A stretch of DNA of 64,000 bases from positions 9,427,725-9,491,724 of the forward strand of contig OZ017769.1 in NCBI GenBank assembly GCA_963969345.1, in the 5' to 3' direction. The notes beneath the pieces were generated by a model. It searched no databases, was not told the DNA's origin, and saw only the letters and a list, made by a program, of their open reading frames with translations. Below are positions 43,058 through 56,100 of the stretch, one piece after another. Numbering within the stretch: the first letter of the stretch is position 1; each line of letters opens with the position of its first letter. The position numbers and the translations under genes were made by a program. This stretch comes from Turbatrix aceti (taxonomy: Eukaryota > Nematoda > Chromadorea > Rhabditida > Panagrolaimidae).

Positions 43058-43932
43058 ATGTACAGAATTTTCTGCTTTTTGACACCACTACTCGCTGGCG
43101 TTTTATCTGAATATGGAGCGCAGGACTACTGCCCTGATAATACATGGGTTTATAACAACGTTCGCGGCAAGCCTAAATGCTACAAAATTGCTCCTAACTC
43201 GACCGCAATCGACCGATGTAACTTTCTAAAAGCGTGCGAAGTCCTGACAGGTAAAAAAGGAACTGTTCCTGTCTTGTTAGACAGTTATGAGGAACTTAAC
43301 TTCGTTCGTAAGTAATTGGGATAAAAAAAATCAACATGATTGTTAAAAGTTGCAAATTTACAGGAAATAAAGTGCTGACAACTTTTCCAGTCGTTCAGGG
43401 CGTATATATTCCATGCGATCAGGTCCCATCATCTAACTATTACCTACGCCTTGATGGCAAATATCCAATTGTTCCAATTGGAAAATTTAATCCATATGAC
43501 TCACACGCGACGTATTTTGCACAAATAAATCCTCTCAGTGAGAAACATCCAACTCAGGAATTGGACGGCGATTACAAGGGCATTCTTTGCCAGTATGTTC
43601 CTCCTTTTTGCGAACCTGCTTACTTTCAAGATTTCCAAAGACAAGCAGTACCATCGCCTAATTCGATATGCGTCCGCCCAATACCCATATTTGGAAAAGT
43701 TTGTTGTCAAAGGTAAAATAATTACAAATATTAATTATTTCAGTATGACAGAAACACCATGCCTGATCCTTGCTCTTACCTGTATCCGGATACCATAACT
43801 ATAGATAAAAGCAATCTTAACGCTCAGCAGAAAAAATTATACGATAAGTGGGTCCCGAACAAAAAAGGTGAAAAAAGTGTCCTTTGCGGAAAATCCGTTT
43901 CTTTTGGATTTATTGCATCCCCCAAAATCTAA
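43058..43932 (+). CDS. Lectin-like secreted protein, family member G
   Basis: Three exons: 43058-43307, 43364-43698 and 43744-43932. The first intron is phase 1 at the family position; the second (donor GTTTGT, phase 0) is unique to this member. The signal peptide is MYRIFCFLTPLLAGVLS. Exon 1: DYCPDNTWVYNN, KCYKIA, RCNFLKACEV, TVPVLLDSYEELNFV. Exon 2: YLRLDGKYPIVPIGK, CQYVPPFCEPAYF, PNSICVRPI. Exon 3: YDRNTMPDPCSYLYPDT, LNAQQKKLYDKW, VLCGKSVSFG. It is shorter and more diverged than E and F. Choosing a later donor (AAG/GTAAAA) would shift the frame and lose the conserved tail, so GTTTGT is preferred. Confidence 0.7.
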
Positions 43933-44408
43933 TTGACGCGTTTCATATTGTTTGCTTTGTCAATAACAAAAATATATGAATGATTCTGAAGTACAATCTG
44001 TAAAATTTTATTATGCGATGCTGGAGGCATTAAATGATACTGAAACTTCGAATTGCCGCGACTCACCAAAACGGTTGGCGATTTCGAAAAACGTTCTACC
44101 ACGCTTCTCATTATGCCAAGAAGAATCAGTATGCAAACCTGGGGCACCAAAATATGACCGTGCCTCGAGAGTCTCGTGCTTCTAGCGTTCGCGTTTTTCT
44201 TATAATTTTTTTAAGTTGTGCTTTTCTTGATACCGATATAGTAAAAAGTTGTCCAGTAAGAAAAAGTGTAACAAAACTTTAATTTCATTATCAATTCATA
44301 ATTTTAAAACTCAAATTTGCACGAACAAATCGGCAAAGGGGAACATAAAAATCTACAGCTTTCATCAGGCAGTTGGTCGATCGGTGGAGAAGTCAGTTGT
44401 GTAAGTTA
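43933..44408. other. Intergenic between gene G and the first innexin
   Basis: Short AT-rich ORFs only; convergent 3' ends. No feature supported. Confidence 0.5.
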
Positions 44409-46155
44409 CTATTCGAGGGGTCGCTTCTGGGAGTCGACGTCATCGATCGGAGCATTCGGTACGGGAAGCGTGCCCGTCTTGGCGGCTTCTTCCTCGAGGA
44501 ACATGCGCCAGAGATGGTAGACGAGATCGGTCGTAATCAGGTCACCGGCGTTTGTCGCGATTAGTCTTAACAGGAAAATGCCATCGTGACGGAGGTATCG
44601 ATTGATGAATTTCTCAAGTGCAGCTTCCGTGTCAGGCACGATGAGGCCGTAGACGCGGAGGTACTGCGAGACAAAGGATTCCTGCTGAGTGCGTGAGAAC
44701 GTCATGATGAGCCAGTACGCCAGGCTGGCTATCGTCGCGATGAAGACGATCACCAGCCACCACCAGACAAAGAGGTACACTTTCTCGTTGAACATGTTGA
44801 TCATCTGAAGTTCTTGGGTTTTGAGGAAGTTTAAAACTGAATATTTATGCGAATATGTATTTTTTGATGTCGTTTCATACTTTTTAAACGACAAGAAATC
44901 AACTTTAACTCGTCTAGGTTTATCTTTCGACACAACATTTTTTTTGTTTTCAAAAAGTAAAATTTTGAAAAAATCGAACTGTTACAAAAAAAATCGAAAA
45001 GTCAGATTTTGATTTTTAACTGGTTAGAATTTAGTTGATTTAGTTGCAAAGATACTTAGAATTCAAAACCCACCAAAACGCATTGAACTGTGTGTCTATG
45101 CTTGTTTCCGAGAACGCGAACTTCAAAGTCGCACATTGTGACACGGGGAAAGTGTCCCGATTCCTGCCATTCCCTGCCGTACGCCAGATCGCGGAGAATC
45201 TCAAATCCCCAAAAAGTGTAGCTCGTGCCAAGGAAGTTATTGAGGATAACAAATTGTAGGAAACACTGTACGACGTAAATAATTTTGATGACAATGTACA
45301 GCAGGTTGAGGTAAGATCCCCGTCTGGTCAGCAGCGAGATAGGATTATTTTTTAGCAAAATTTCCTGCGTGCGAAGCGCGTCCCTGAGATGGGTAGCGAC
45401 GACTTCGACGGAAGATTTTCGCTTTTCAACTTGCATATTTCCAACATCCTCGCACATTTGAATGATGGATTTAACTGCAACTCCGGATTGCCAGTTTAGG
45501 ATGCGCCAAAGCAGGGAAGGCAGGTAGAAAAGAATGCCCTGGATGCCGAGCACGAATGGCACCCACTGGTAGTAGCCGATTTCGCGGTCTTCTCGCTCTT
45601 GGACATCTCGGGGGATGTAGTGGTTCAGGGGGAGGAAATAGGTGTTCTGAAAAGGGGTTAAAACTGGACGAATTCGCTTTTTGAAAACTGACGTAGTTCA
45701 AAGCGAGAAAAAAAAAGTTTAGGTAATTCGAAAAAAATTAAATAACTGTGATTTACAAATTACCAAAGAATTCACTTTTTTTGTCGTTAAACAATAACTG
45801 TAATTTGAAATTTCTTCGAGTTTCAAATTCAAATAAATCAACTTTAAAAAATTAATAAATGTAATATCAAAACAAACAAAAAATCAATGATTGATGGATG
45901 ACCGACATTCGACGTTTATTACACCCCAGAAACACCCACCTGAACAAAGCAGTAGTTCTCACTGTACTGCTCCCATGCACCGGTAAACTGGGCCGGAATC
46001 CAGCACTGAATAGGCTGTCCGACGTACTGCTTGGCCGAGAGGGTGAGTGCAAAGAGGATGAAGACGAAAGGCGTGTAGTAGTAATTGAGGCGATCGATGA
46101 CGTCATCGTCAAACTGCGGCTTAAGGCCGGCAAGGAAGCGATCAAGGAAGATCAT
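44409..46155 (-). CDS. Innexin (gap junction channel subunit)
   Basis: Three exons (45940-46155, 45074-45646, 44409-44804) give 394 aa. Innexins form invertebrate gap junctions. There are four membrane segments: YTPFVFILFALTLSA, YYQWVPFVLGIQGILFYLP (with the signature YYQW), IKIIYVVQCFLQFVIL, and YLFVWWWLVIVFIATI. Extracellular loop 1 holds GQPIQCWIPAQF and ENYCFVQNTYF; loop 2 holds RVTMCDFEVRV and HRHTVQCVL, two cysteines each as the family requires. Exon 3 opens MINMFNEKVY, the conserved end of loop 2. A second innexin lies 1.5 kb upstream on the same strand. Its third-exon intron (between TYL and LIKLIY) is absent here, where that region is one exon. Confidence 0.93.
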
Positions 46156-47619
46156 GGCGAGACGCCGACTACTTTACCACTGGGGGGAGCACACAGCACA
46201 ACACGCCGTGGTAAGAGGTTCGTTGTCGGTTGTTGGATGTTTGGGTGTCGACCTGGAGCGGGGAAAAGTGGAATCCGAATAACTATTCTTCTGTCCTTCC
46301 AAAGAGAAGAGGAGAGGACGGACAGGACAACGTTATGCTCCGTCAGTCGTCGGTCGGTCGTAATCGATGTTGACGGTCGGTCGTCGACGTCGGTGGTAGT
46401 GGCCTTCGGCGGCGGCGGCGGATACGTCTGTCATGAAAACAAAATCCATCATACATCACGAACTGGACAAACAAGGACACACAGACACACGCCCGCTTTA
46501 CTCCGCCCGAAAATAATTTCTTTCTTTTTTTTTGTGTTGAAACATTTCAAGGCCATAGGGGTGGTCGTGTTGTATCGGCGCGTTGGGTGAACTGAACGAG
46601 ACAAGATGACAACCGGTTCACTTTGCCGTCTGTTCAATTCAACAAAAGTAGCGGGGCGCAGCGCAGTGCAGTGCAGCGCCGTGCATGATCATCCACTTAG
46701 TCGACTGACTGACTTGCATAATGTTTTGTGCATTAGGGGCGAGGATTAGGACAATTTTAACGCCGACTTGTTAAACGTGTCCAACAACCAACACAACTCG
46801 GGACTGTGTATACAAGTTTTGTACATTTTATAACTGTAGAAAACGCATTGAGCACAGTAAAAAAGGGGGCGGAGGACAGTTTGAAAGTACACAATTGCCT
46901 TTGCTCAAGTCAGTGGCAAATCAACAAAAAAAGTGCCTCAATTCAATTTTTTTCATGGGAGAAAGAAATTGCAGCAGCCGGTATTTTTGATCCAAAATAA
47001 TATAAATAACTGAAGGAGCGAAGAAAAATTATGTGGAAAAGTAGCGTGGTAATGAGTAATGCATGCAGATAAAAAGTGATCGATAGCGATGGGAAAATTG
47101 GTATCAATCAATTTCATTGTTTTTGTTGATTCAAACTGGACAGTATGTTTTCTTCCAACATTTTTTACAGAAAAAAAGTTTTCACTGTTGTTAAAATTTA
47201 TGGTTCTTGAAACGAAATTATTACAATATATTTCAGTAACGTATTTTTTAAATAAATTAATGTGTTGATGAAACTGGTATCGTTAGCTGTCTGTAATTTT
47301 TGTATCCACTGCGGAAACAAGTTATTCAGCACTTTAAAAAAATTTAGAAATAACTGAACCAATGCATGTTTGTAGTTGTCCAACAAAAAATTCATTATAA
47401 TTTACAATATTTCAACTCTGTGTGTCAAATCAAATCAAATCAAATCGTTCAATCTCGTTAACATGTACCATCATTTCGTTCACGAACCATGCTGATGGTA
47501 ATCGTTTTCATCTTTCTTTCCATCGGCCGCCTCAAAAAGGCAGCCTTCCGGTGAGTGATAGGCAGTTATTAGTTACAAGGAAAGAACTCCGGGATCAAAG
47601 GGGAAAAAGGGGGTAACAA
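46156..47619. other. Intergenic between the two innexins
   Basis: No gene seen. A GC-richer patch at 46160-46460 upstream of the first innexin is probably its 5' UTR or promoter. There is a short GCAGTGCAGTGCAGC run near 46660 and a CAAATCAAAT run near 47427. Confidence 0.5.
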
Positions 47620-49249
47620 CTACTGGTCGTACTTTTTAGGGGTGAGGAAGGGCTCGTGCGCGGAGTACGGATCAAGAGCCTGCGACCGGTCGCTGTTCAA
47701 AAATTCTTTCCACAACTCCGCGACGAGATCGCAGGTTACGAGATCACCTGAGTTCTTGGATACCAGCCGGATGAGGAATAATCCGTCTTTCCGGAGCGTG
47801 GTATTGATAAACTGGTTGATTTTAGCACGGCGGTGAAGGCCCCTGGATGGCACGTCTGGCTCGATTTTTTGGAGGTAATTGGCGATGAGTTCGACGTCGG
47901 CAGAATCCCGGGCGTAGTCCAGGAACCAGGAGAAGAAGGACCAGGCGGATATCACTGCTAACGCAAAAAAGACAAACCACAGAACAACAAAGATTTTTTC
48001 GTTGAACATGTTTATCATCTGGAAAAAATTACTGATCAGTTTTGAAATTTCATATTTCAAGGAGTCGAGGATACATACCAGAACGCACTGAACCGTATGC
48101 CGATGAAGGTTTCCCATCACCCGGACAGCAAAATCGCAGAGCGTGACCCGAGGGAAGTTACCAGTCTCCAGCCACTCCCGGCCGTTGATCAGGTCTTGCA
48201 GGACGTTCCAGCCCCAGAAGAGGGAATCCGTTCCGAGCAGCCACTTTACTATCAGGAATTGAAAAACTGCGTTTAGCGCATAAATGAGTTTTATTAACTG
48301 AAAATCTTGTGTTGTTTTGGCAAAAAAACTGAAACCTTAGAGTTACCAGATAAGTCGTAAAAATAATTTGTCCTTCGAGCTTGGCCTTAATCTGACTACC
48401 GAGATTGGCGGTAACGTCGTGGTCGTAGATGAGAAATCTCGCTACAACAGCGATGTTTCTTTCTCGATCGCCCTTTTCCATGTTTGCCTTGATGCTGCAC
48501 GTCTCGCAGATAGTGCGGACCTTGAAGCCGACAGCGTTGTAGATGCTGCGCCAGAGGATGGATGGCAGGTAGAAGAGGAAGGCCTGGATGGCGAGGATAA
48601 ATGGCACCCACTGGTAGTAGCCTACGATGGGGGAAATTTTTTTCAACTGATAAAATGAAGGTTATTGGTATTTTTCAAAATTGTTTAAATAGAAAAAATG
48701 ATACGGGTGAAAAAAAACTGATTTGCTGCGATGTAACTTTAAAAACAATGCTTTTGTCAGCGTTTACATACATCTTTTTGAAAGTCTGAATGTAACAAAA
48801 TTAAAAAAAAATATTAAACAAGAAAAACTGAGGAATGATCAACGTCTCATTTTCAACGTCAAAACATTCATTTTTTTGCAAAAAAATTGTTCCGAAGTTT
48901 TTTGATCACGGAATCACTCACCAAGTTGTTTTTCGTCCCGTTCAGTGTAATTCTTAGGAATTGGAATAATATGCTGAGCAATGTCAAAAAAGTCATCTGG
49001 CTTCACCTCTGTGAAGGCGACAAAGTATGTATTCTGTACAAAACAGTAATCCAGGGCATACTCCATCCACCATCCCCTGTAATACGCCGGGAACCAGCAC
49101 TGAATAGGCTGTCCTACAAAACTCCATCCCGAGATGAAAGCAGACGCTACGATAAGCGCAGTCGTTGTGTAGGCGTAGTTGAGACGATCCACAAAGTCTC
49201 CATCCGGCAGCGGCGATACCGCCGTCAGAAGGCCCTGCACGAAGTTCAT
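47620..49249 (-). CDS. Innexin (gap junction channel subunit)
   Basis: Four exons (48922-49249, 48347-48621, 48079-48297, 47620-48018) give 406 aa. Segments: TTTALIVASAFISGWSF, YYQWVPFILAIQAFLFYLP, YALNAVFQFLIVKWLLG, VVLWFVFFALAVISAWSFF. Loop 1: GQPIQCWFPAYY and LDYCFVQNTYF. Loop 2: RVTLCDFAVRV and HRHTVQCVL. Exon 4 opens MINMFNEKIF, at exactly the place where the neighbouring innexin has its last intron. The cytoplasmic loop (NANMEKGDRER-type, charged) and C-terminal tail (EPFLTPKKYDQ) differ from the neighbour, so the pair is an old duplication or a conserved cluster rather than a recent copy. Confidence 0.93.
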
Positions 49250-52200
49250 CGCTGCAAGAAGTGCTTGTTGATGCTACACAATCGATGGGATGGGATGGGG
49301 GGCAGGGGACCGTTGGAGAAAGGGGGGCGTTACACACGTATACACAACTAAATGGGTCTACAACACACACGCGCGATCTGGGTTTCGGAAAGAGAGAATA
49401 TCGTAAATTCAGGGAATTTCCACCGGGTGTGCATACATACGCTTGACTGGGCAGAGGGGGGGGGTACACACATTGAAGGGTGCCCGGGGTACGCACATAT
49501 GTATGTGCGTTTTCCCCTTCTCCTCCTCCTTCTCCTCCAGGCACTGGGACAACTACCGTAAGAGTCAGAGCACAACACGACCTTGCACTTCACTTCTCTA
49601 TCGAAGAGGCAAATCGCATTAGAATACACCCTTTTTTTCTTTTCATCGTCTACTATGTACGTGCAAAAATGTTGAACGGCGCAATGTCCCTTTCACCTTG
49701 TCAAATAAATACAGCCTCACTGATGAATGGCCTTGCGCACCATCCGTAGATCTGTAGAGGCAAAAAGGTGTTGTTGGGGAGGGGATCTACTTAACGAGAG
49801 TTTGGATCTCTCCTGCTGAGTGGGCCGGTCAAGCGCCGTCCGCCTGGAGAAGAGGAGGTCATGGCATGTCACTGGCACCTCGCCCCTTTTTTCTGTGCGT
49901 AGGACAGGACAGGACAGTAGGCAGGTTGTTGTTATCCCATCAATCCATTCCAACACGAGGAGGGGGTACATAATTGACCAGGCAGAGCGGAGCGAGCGTC
50001 GAAAGGACATGAATGCGTGCATGACATGCACTTGACACAAGGATCCTCTCACCCCATCAATCAATTGTGTTCAAGGTCCATTTGATCTTCCATCTACGTA
50101 CCGTGATGTTTAGTTTTTTTTCTTTGTTTTCTGTTTGACCACTGAAGGCCATGAAAAAAGTAAAAACACTGCTCACCGATTTCCAAATTTCTGGAACAGT
50201 TGGACATACATAAAATATCATGCATACGTCATTATGGAAGTTTGGTTTTCAATTCGCAGCAAAACAAATACAGACGATCATGCTTGTAAATGATTGCCGT
50301 CATCGTCGTAAAATATCCCTCCCTCGTATAATATCATTTCAATCGGGTCTGTCATCTATCGTCCGTCGCCCATGACGTGAGAACCAGGTGAGCACCTCTC
50401 CGTCTGGTTTTTCGTTTTGTATTCAAACAAATGAGGTAAACAACGCAATACAATGGCAGATCGTTAAGTTTTCGTCAAATTTTTTCACTCCTTTGCCTCG
50501 TTTATTGAATCTTTTTATTCACGCTGTAGTGACTACGCGGCCGGCAACCATCCACTTGACGTCATGGAGAAAAGTGAAACTGGAAATCAAAAAAATATGA
50601 TTTCAAATTGGGAAAGAAAAAAATATAATGCAGTGATTGGATTTGAAAAAAAACTGGGATAAATATATCGGTTCACAACAGTTTTATAAAAAGAATGTCT
50701 GACTCATCGAAACTTACTTAACCATGTTTTTGCCAAAAAGTAGTTTGCCGTTCAAAAAGTTGAATGACAAAATTTTTATTAGCAAATTAAAAAATAAAAA
50801 TGAAAATGCAAATTTAAACAGTGTTTTGACATTTAAAATGCCGTAGTTATTTTTTAACTAGTCATAGCAAAGAATTACATTTTTTTGTCTGAAATGCGTT
50901 TTTTAACTGTGTTTATGTTTAGAAAACCTAATTTAATGGATAATTTGGAATTAGAAATGCCATTACAATCGTGACAAATGACAAGATGCGGTGGTCTTTT
51001 GTTTTCCTCTTTTTAAAATGAAGGGACGTGGTTCTTTGAGTGCGCGATTTTTTCGGACATTTTTATGTGACGTTCTTTTCCTTTGATCACATTTTGAAAA
51101 ACTTGACAAATTAAATGCAAGAAATAATTGAATCTTTAGAGAATTCAAGTCGAAGTTGTACCACCTTATTTGGCCGTGATTAAGGAATGGAACAAAAGAG
51201 AAAAATGGGACCTGGGCAAAAACCCGTTTTTAAATTCCTATAATATTTGACTTTTTGCAGACAATTGCAAGAATTTTGTACACTGTTACATATTTTTTTC
51301 AGAAACATAAATAATTCGAATTTTTTATTTAGTTTTCGATATTTAGTCAATTTTTGGCCAGTTTAACAAAATTAGAATTTTGTGTTTTATTTTTGATAAA
51401 AATAAAATTTAACAACATTTTTAAACTAAGTAATTTATTTAGTGGTAATAAATAACTTTTTTACTGTAATTTTTTCACATTTTTTCCAAGAATTACTCAA
51501 ACTGATGACATTGTCGTTGTGACTGACATAATGACTGATCCGCAGAAAAGAAATAAACCTAATTTACAAGTTTTTGTTCTGTTTTATAGACACTGTTTGC
51601 TATAGGATGTTTACGATGTTGAGCAGTTGGGAAAAATCAACCATTTCTTTATGTTTACAAAAATAACTGTAGATATAAAGTCTTAAAAGTGTGAAAGTAA
51701 GAATCAAGACGTACAATTTTCGGATTGTTGAAAATGAGCCTTTGCCAAAGAATTCAATGCCGATTGTTTTTCTGCAACTTTTGTCACCAAACTATCGTAA
51801 TGAAAACTGCAAAAAAACTCTTTTAACGCTTGACTGCGTGGTTTGTGTAATGTACTAAACTTTTGCTGATGTTTGAGGCTTTGCAATACTAAACGCATTG
51901 CACTGATCCTTTCATGAATGGATATATTTGACTTCTATGAGAAAAATAATAAAAAAAAAGTTTAAAACATGAGCAACAAGATCAACAACAAAAAATGTGT
52001 ATTTTTGGATATAACTGGCTCTACCAAATTGACTTGTAAACTGGTGATTTTATAAATATCAACGTTGAAAATCAAAACAGAAGCAAACCATGTAAATCGG
52101 GGATTCTACTTTTGATGTGTGATAGAAAAAAACTATATTTATTTTGATGAAAAAACTATATTTATTTATAGTTTATAGTATACAGTTTCCGTTTTGTTTT

Positions 52201-53199
52201 ATAATAATTTTGTATTGTTTTTAATAGCACCGAAGGAAACTACGTGAATATTTTGAACATTTCCAACCAGTTTGAAAAAGAAGGGCAATCACATAAAAAA
52301 GGACAGTCAAGCATAATGACACATAAAACTCCAAATGCGCACAAAAATCCATAAATCTGATACATATCGTTCCTGAAAACCCCAAAGCCGATATAATCCC
52401 ACTCTAACGAGTACACCTGTTCACGGTTGATGTCACACGGAAGAAGTTTAAACGTAAAAATACCCGTTCACTCACAAGTTGACGATTTTGACGCTCTAAC
52501 TGACATGAGGTGATTCTGCTAAAAAAAAGTTATTTAGCCTATAAAATCGCATTTCATGGTTAAAAAATTACTAACGAGTTTGTCGTCGACACTTATTTTG
52601 TCGATTTTATTTTATCAGAAGTGACAAAATTGAGGGAGTGTACTGGTCAAAATTTTTTTATAAAACTGAACACGGTGGCAGCAATTAATTATGATTTTTA
52701 AAAAATCATTTGCAGTACAAATAAACTGAACACTATTGACATATGTATTTTAAAATTAATTTTTTTTTAGCAAAGCTAATTTGTTAAAAAATCACTGCGA
52801 CCAATAATTTTTTTAGTTCAAAAAACCAGAAAAAATTGCATAATGTCAAACATTTTTTGATAAAAAAAACCTGCATTGTTGTTCAAAACTTTATCACGAC
52901 ACAAAAAAATAGACTGACAATCCACCAATTTGAGAAACAAACCAAAAGAGCAAAAACAATTGCGGTAAAAAGTGCTGTGAAATGATCCAAAAAATATTCA
53001 CCCAGTCGAGAACCGTTTCATCAGGAAAGGAAAGAAATGTACATGCGTGCCAGTGCTCGTCTCGGACGTGGTCGGAATGGCGCCATGTTCATTCCGGTAT
53101 CATTCAGGCCACACCAGGAAGACGGGGTTGCAGGGCTTTCAGTGTTGTTGACCGCCCCTGACCCGTCGCCGAAGAAAACAGCATCCAACGTGTTTGGCG
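49250..53199. other. About 4 kb without a supported gene
   Basis: 49250-50100 is moderately GC-rich, with short repeats (CTCCTCCTTCTCCTCC, GGACAGGACAGGACAG) and a CCATCAATC block, and is probably the 5' region of the second innexin. 50100-53000 is AT-rich with stops in all frames. I find no ORF with family resemblance, RNA gene or element ends. Confidence 0.6.
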
Positions 53200-56100
53200 T
53201 CAGTCTTCTTCGTCCGAGTCTTCTACTATCCTTTTTCGTTTTGGATGGCTTTTCGGTGGCGAATCCTGCAAACAACATCGAAAATAACTGAAAGCAAGTA
53301 ACATTTCAACTCACGTCTTCCGAAAAATTCTTTGGTCTATTCCGCCTCAAATTTCGTCCTCCAGGGAGAATTTCGACAATGTTGAAGAGAGACGAGTAAT
53401 TATCGACGAGGTCCTCGCACGACGGGTCCGCTTTGATGGTGGCAAAGATATCGGAAAGTTCCTTGAGCAACTTCTGCGCCTGGGAGAGGAAACGTTCCCT
53501 CAGGTAATCCAGGTGACTGAGAATCGTCTCGAGAGCCACAGGCTTGGTTTTACCCTTCTGCGGGGACCGAGTCGATTCCGTGATGTCGCCTGCCTTCAGC
53601 GCGGTCCGGGTGATGCTGATGACCGTCGTGATGAGTTTCGCAACGTCCGCGTCTTCGTCGAGGAATATCTAAAGGCATAAAACTGACCTGGAGAATATCA
53701 CACCATCGTAAAACCAACCTTCAAAGCATACAGCGTAAACAAATCCCGCTTAGGTCTCGAGAGGAATTGCTTGATCATCGGAGTATTTGGCTCGCCGAAG
53801 GATCTGATGTACGCGAGCGCGTGGTGACAGGCTTCGGGGTGCTTGTCAAAGTCAAACTTGGCGAGGCATGGCGCGACCCATTCCAGCGTGATGCCGTCCG
53901 CCTTGACGAGGTTCCAGAAGAACATCTGCTCGTAGCTCGTCCACGTCAGCGACGCGGTCACCACCTGACTGAAGGATTCGCGGCGGAAGATGGAGCACGT
54001 GCCCTGGATGTAACTGGCGGCGAGGTGTAGTACGAGTTCGGAGTCGCAGAACGTGCAGATGCACCGGATGAAGGACGCCGAGCCGGCTGCGTGCTTGCCG
54101 TACGTCTGAAAAAAGTGGGGACAGGTGTAAAAAATTAAAATAAAAAATATTAGTAAAAAAATTAACTAAAATTAAAAAAAATCGAAATAAATAAGTAAAA
54201 TCGAAAAATCAAAACTGATTGGTAATAAATATTACGTGCAAAAATAAAATAAAAAAATTAATTAAGAAAAAGAATAAAAAAATTTTTTATTAAAAAAATT
54301 AAAAAAAAAAACAATTTTTCTTAATTGGAAAAAAAATAAAAAAACTGTATTTTTTAAACAAAAAAATCAAGTGTAAACTGCGGCTGCTTAAAAAATCGCA
54401 ACTTTTTCTATCAAAAACCCAACAAACCTGAAGCACGTGAGGCAGCAGGAAGCAAAACAGCCCGTAATCCTCCATCGCGCACGCCTCCATGTCAGCAGCG
54501 AGCGCAGACTCGACAGACTTTTCCGAGATCTCGCAGAGCGCGGTGTACGTCGATTCCATGCCGTCCTTGGATACGTTTTCGTCGTCGTGGACGTTGGATG
54601 CGGCGACGTAGAAGAGAAGCAGGAATCCGATGGCCGGGTGCTTGTTGTACATCGCGTCGACGACGTAGTACACCTGGGAGGATTCTTCGCGTTTGAAAAT
54701 CTGCCGGAAAACGTGGTAGAACGGGTGTTCTGTGAATATCGTCTTCACGCTCCATTTTTCATCGTTGCATTTTTCGTAGAAGAATTTTCGGGATGTGAGG
54801 AATTTTTTGAAGACAACGAGGAGACTGTCGCCGATGGCTTCTTGCTCCTTGTCATCCAATTCTTCCTGGAAGAGGAAAATTATGTTTTTTTAGTTTAACT
54901 GAACAAACGCAATTGGTTTCTTATAAAAATTTTTGCTCGTTTTGCGTATTTTTTAAAACATTTTAAAATAAACATTTTTTAACTGACTTCTTGTATTTTT
55001 GATATCCAAAAAGAATATAAATTGTTTTTGAATAAACTGTAACACAAAAAAATAATCTATCAAATCTTTTTTAAATAAACTGCAGAACATTAGCAAAATT
55101 TTTTTTGTTACAAAAATTTTTGTTCGTATTTAAAATAAACACTTTTTTATGCACATTTTATAACTGGCGGTGATATTTTTTCATTCCAAAAAATTTCAAA
55201 TTCCAAAAAAACTCACAGTCGCCGAAATATTATCAAAAAGAGCGTCAATGGACTGCGTTGCCTGAGAAAAGTCTCCGCCCTCCCTGACTACCGTCTCGAG
55301 AGTCCTCAGAATATCCTTCAAAATGTCAGACAGCGAGGAGATGTGCGGCTCGATGGAATCCCCCAGCGATCCATCCCAGCCGGGAATAATGCCCGAGGTC
55401 AGGGCCCTGCTCGGCGAAGTGAGTCCCTTGCTTGTTGCCATCCGTTTTCCCTTCTTCTTCGTCCCTGACTTGGCTTTCGGCCCCAGGACGAGATCGATCT
55501 GCAGGGGACCGCTGATAGAAGGCGACTGCTGCGCCGGACCGCCGTCAACTGCGCCGTTGAAGCCCGGAGGCGGGATCGGCGGTGGCGGGAGGTGGGTATC
55601 GTCCGAGCCAGGCGGCGTCTCCGTCGTCGGCGAGGTCAACTGGGGTCGGGGACGGAAAAAGACGGCGGTTTCGTGGAAAACTTCTCTGAACGTGTCTCGG
55701 AGACTTCTGTCGATTTTTGAGTTGTCCAGGGTTCCGGGGACGTTTCCGCTGGAATTATTTTATTTTTGATAAAAAAACTGAGATATTGAAGGACATAAGA
55801 AACGTCGAAATTTAAAAAAATTATAAAAAAGCTCTTTGCGCACAAAAACGAAAAACCAAAAATAAACTGGTCCTAGCTTTGTAAACTATCTTCAGAAAAA
55901 ATAAACTCAAGCACTGCGTTAGTCGCTATTGGGCACCTGGCTTATGATTTATGTACCCATGCAGTCACGACTGTAACTACGCAATCCAATGCCGACTGGA
56001 TATCCGCTTATCTGCTTGCGAGAAAATTCTAGAGTCAAAAAAAGCCCAAATGTGCGTCAATTTTAAAATTATTTTTTCGCCTTTACAAATTTTGCTACCT

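Noticed and set aside
49348..49561. GC-rich ORFs with Arg/Gly runs upstream of the second innexin
   Set aside because: They come from CTCC/GGAG simple repeats and lack any family match.
53767..54898. Plus-strand ORFs opposite INTS3 exons 7 and 8
   Set aside because: Antisense shadows; they do not splice together and show no domain.
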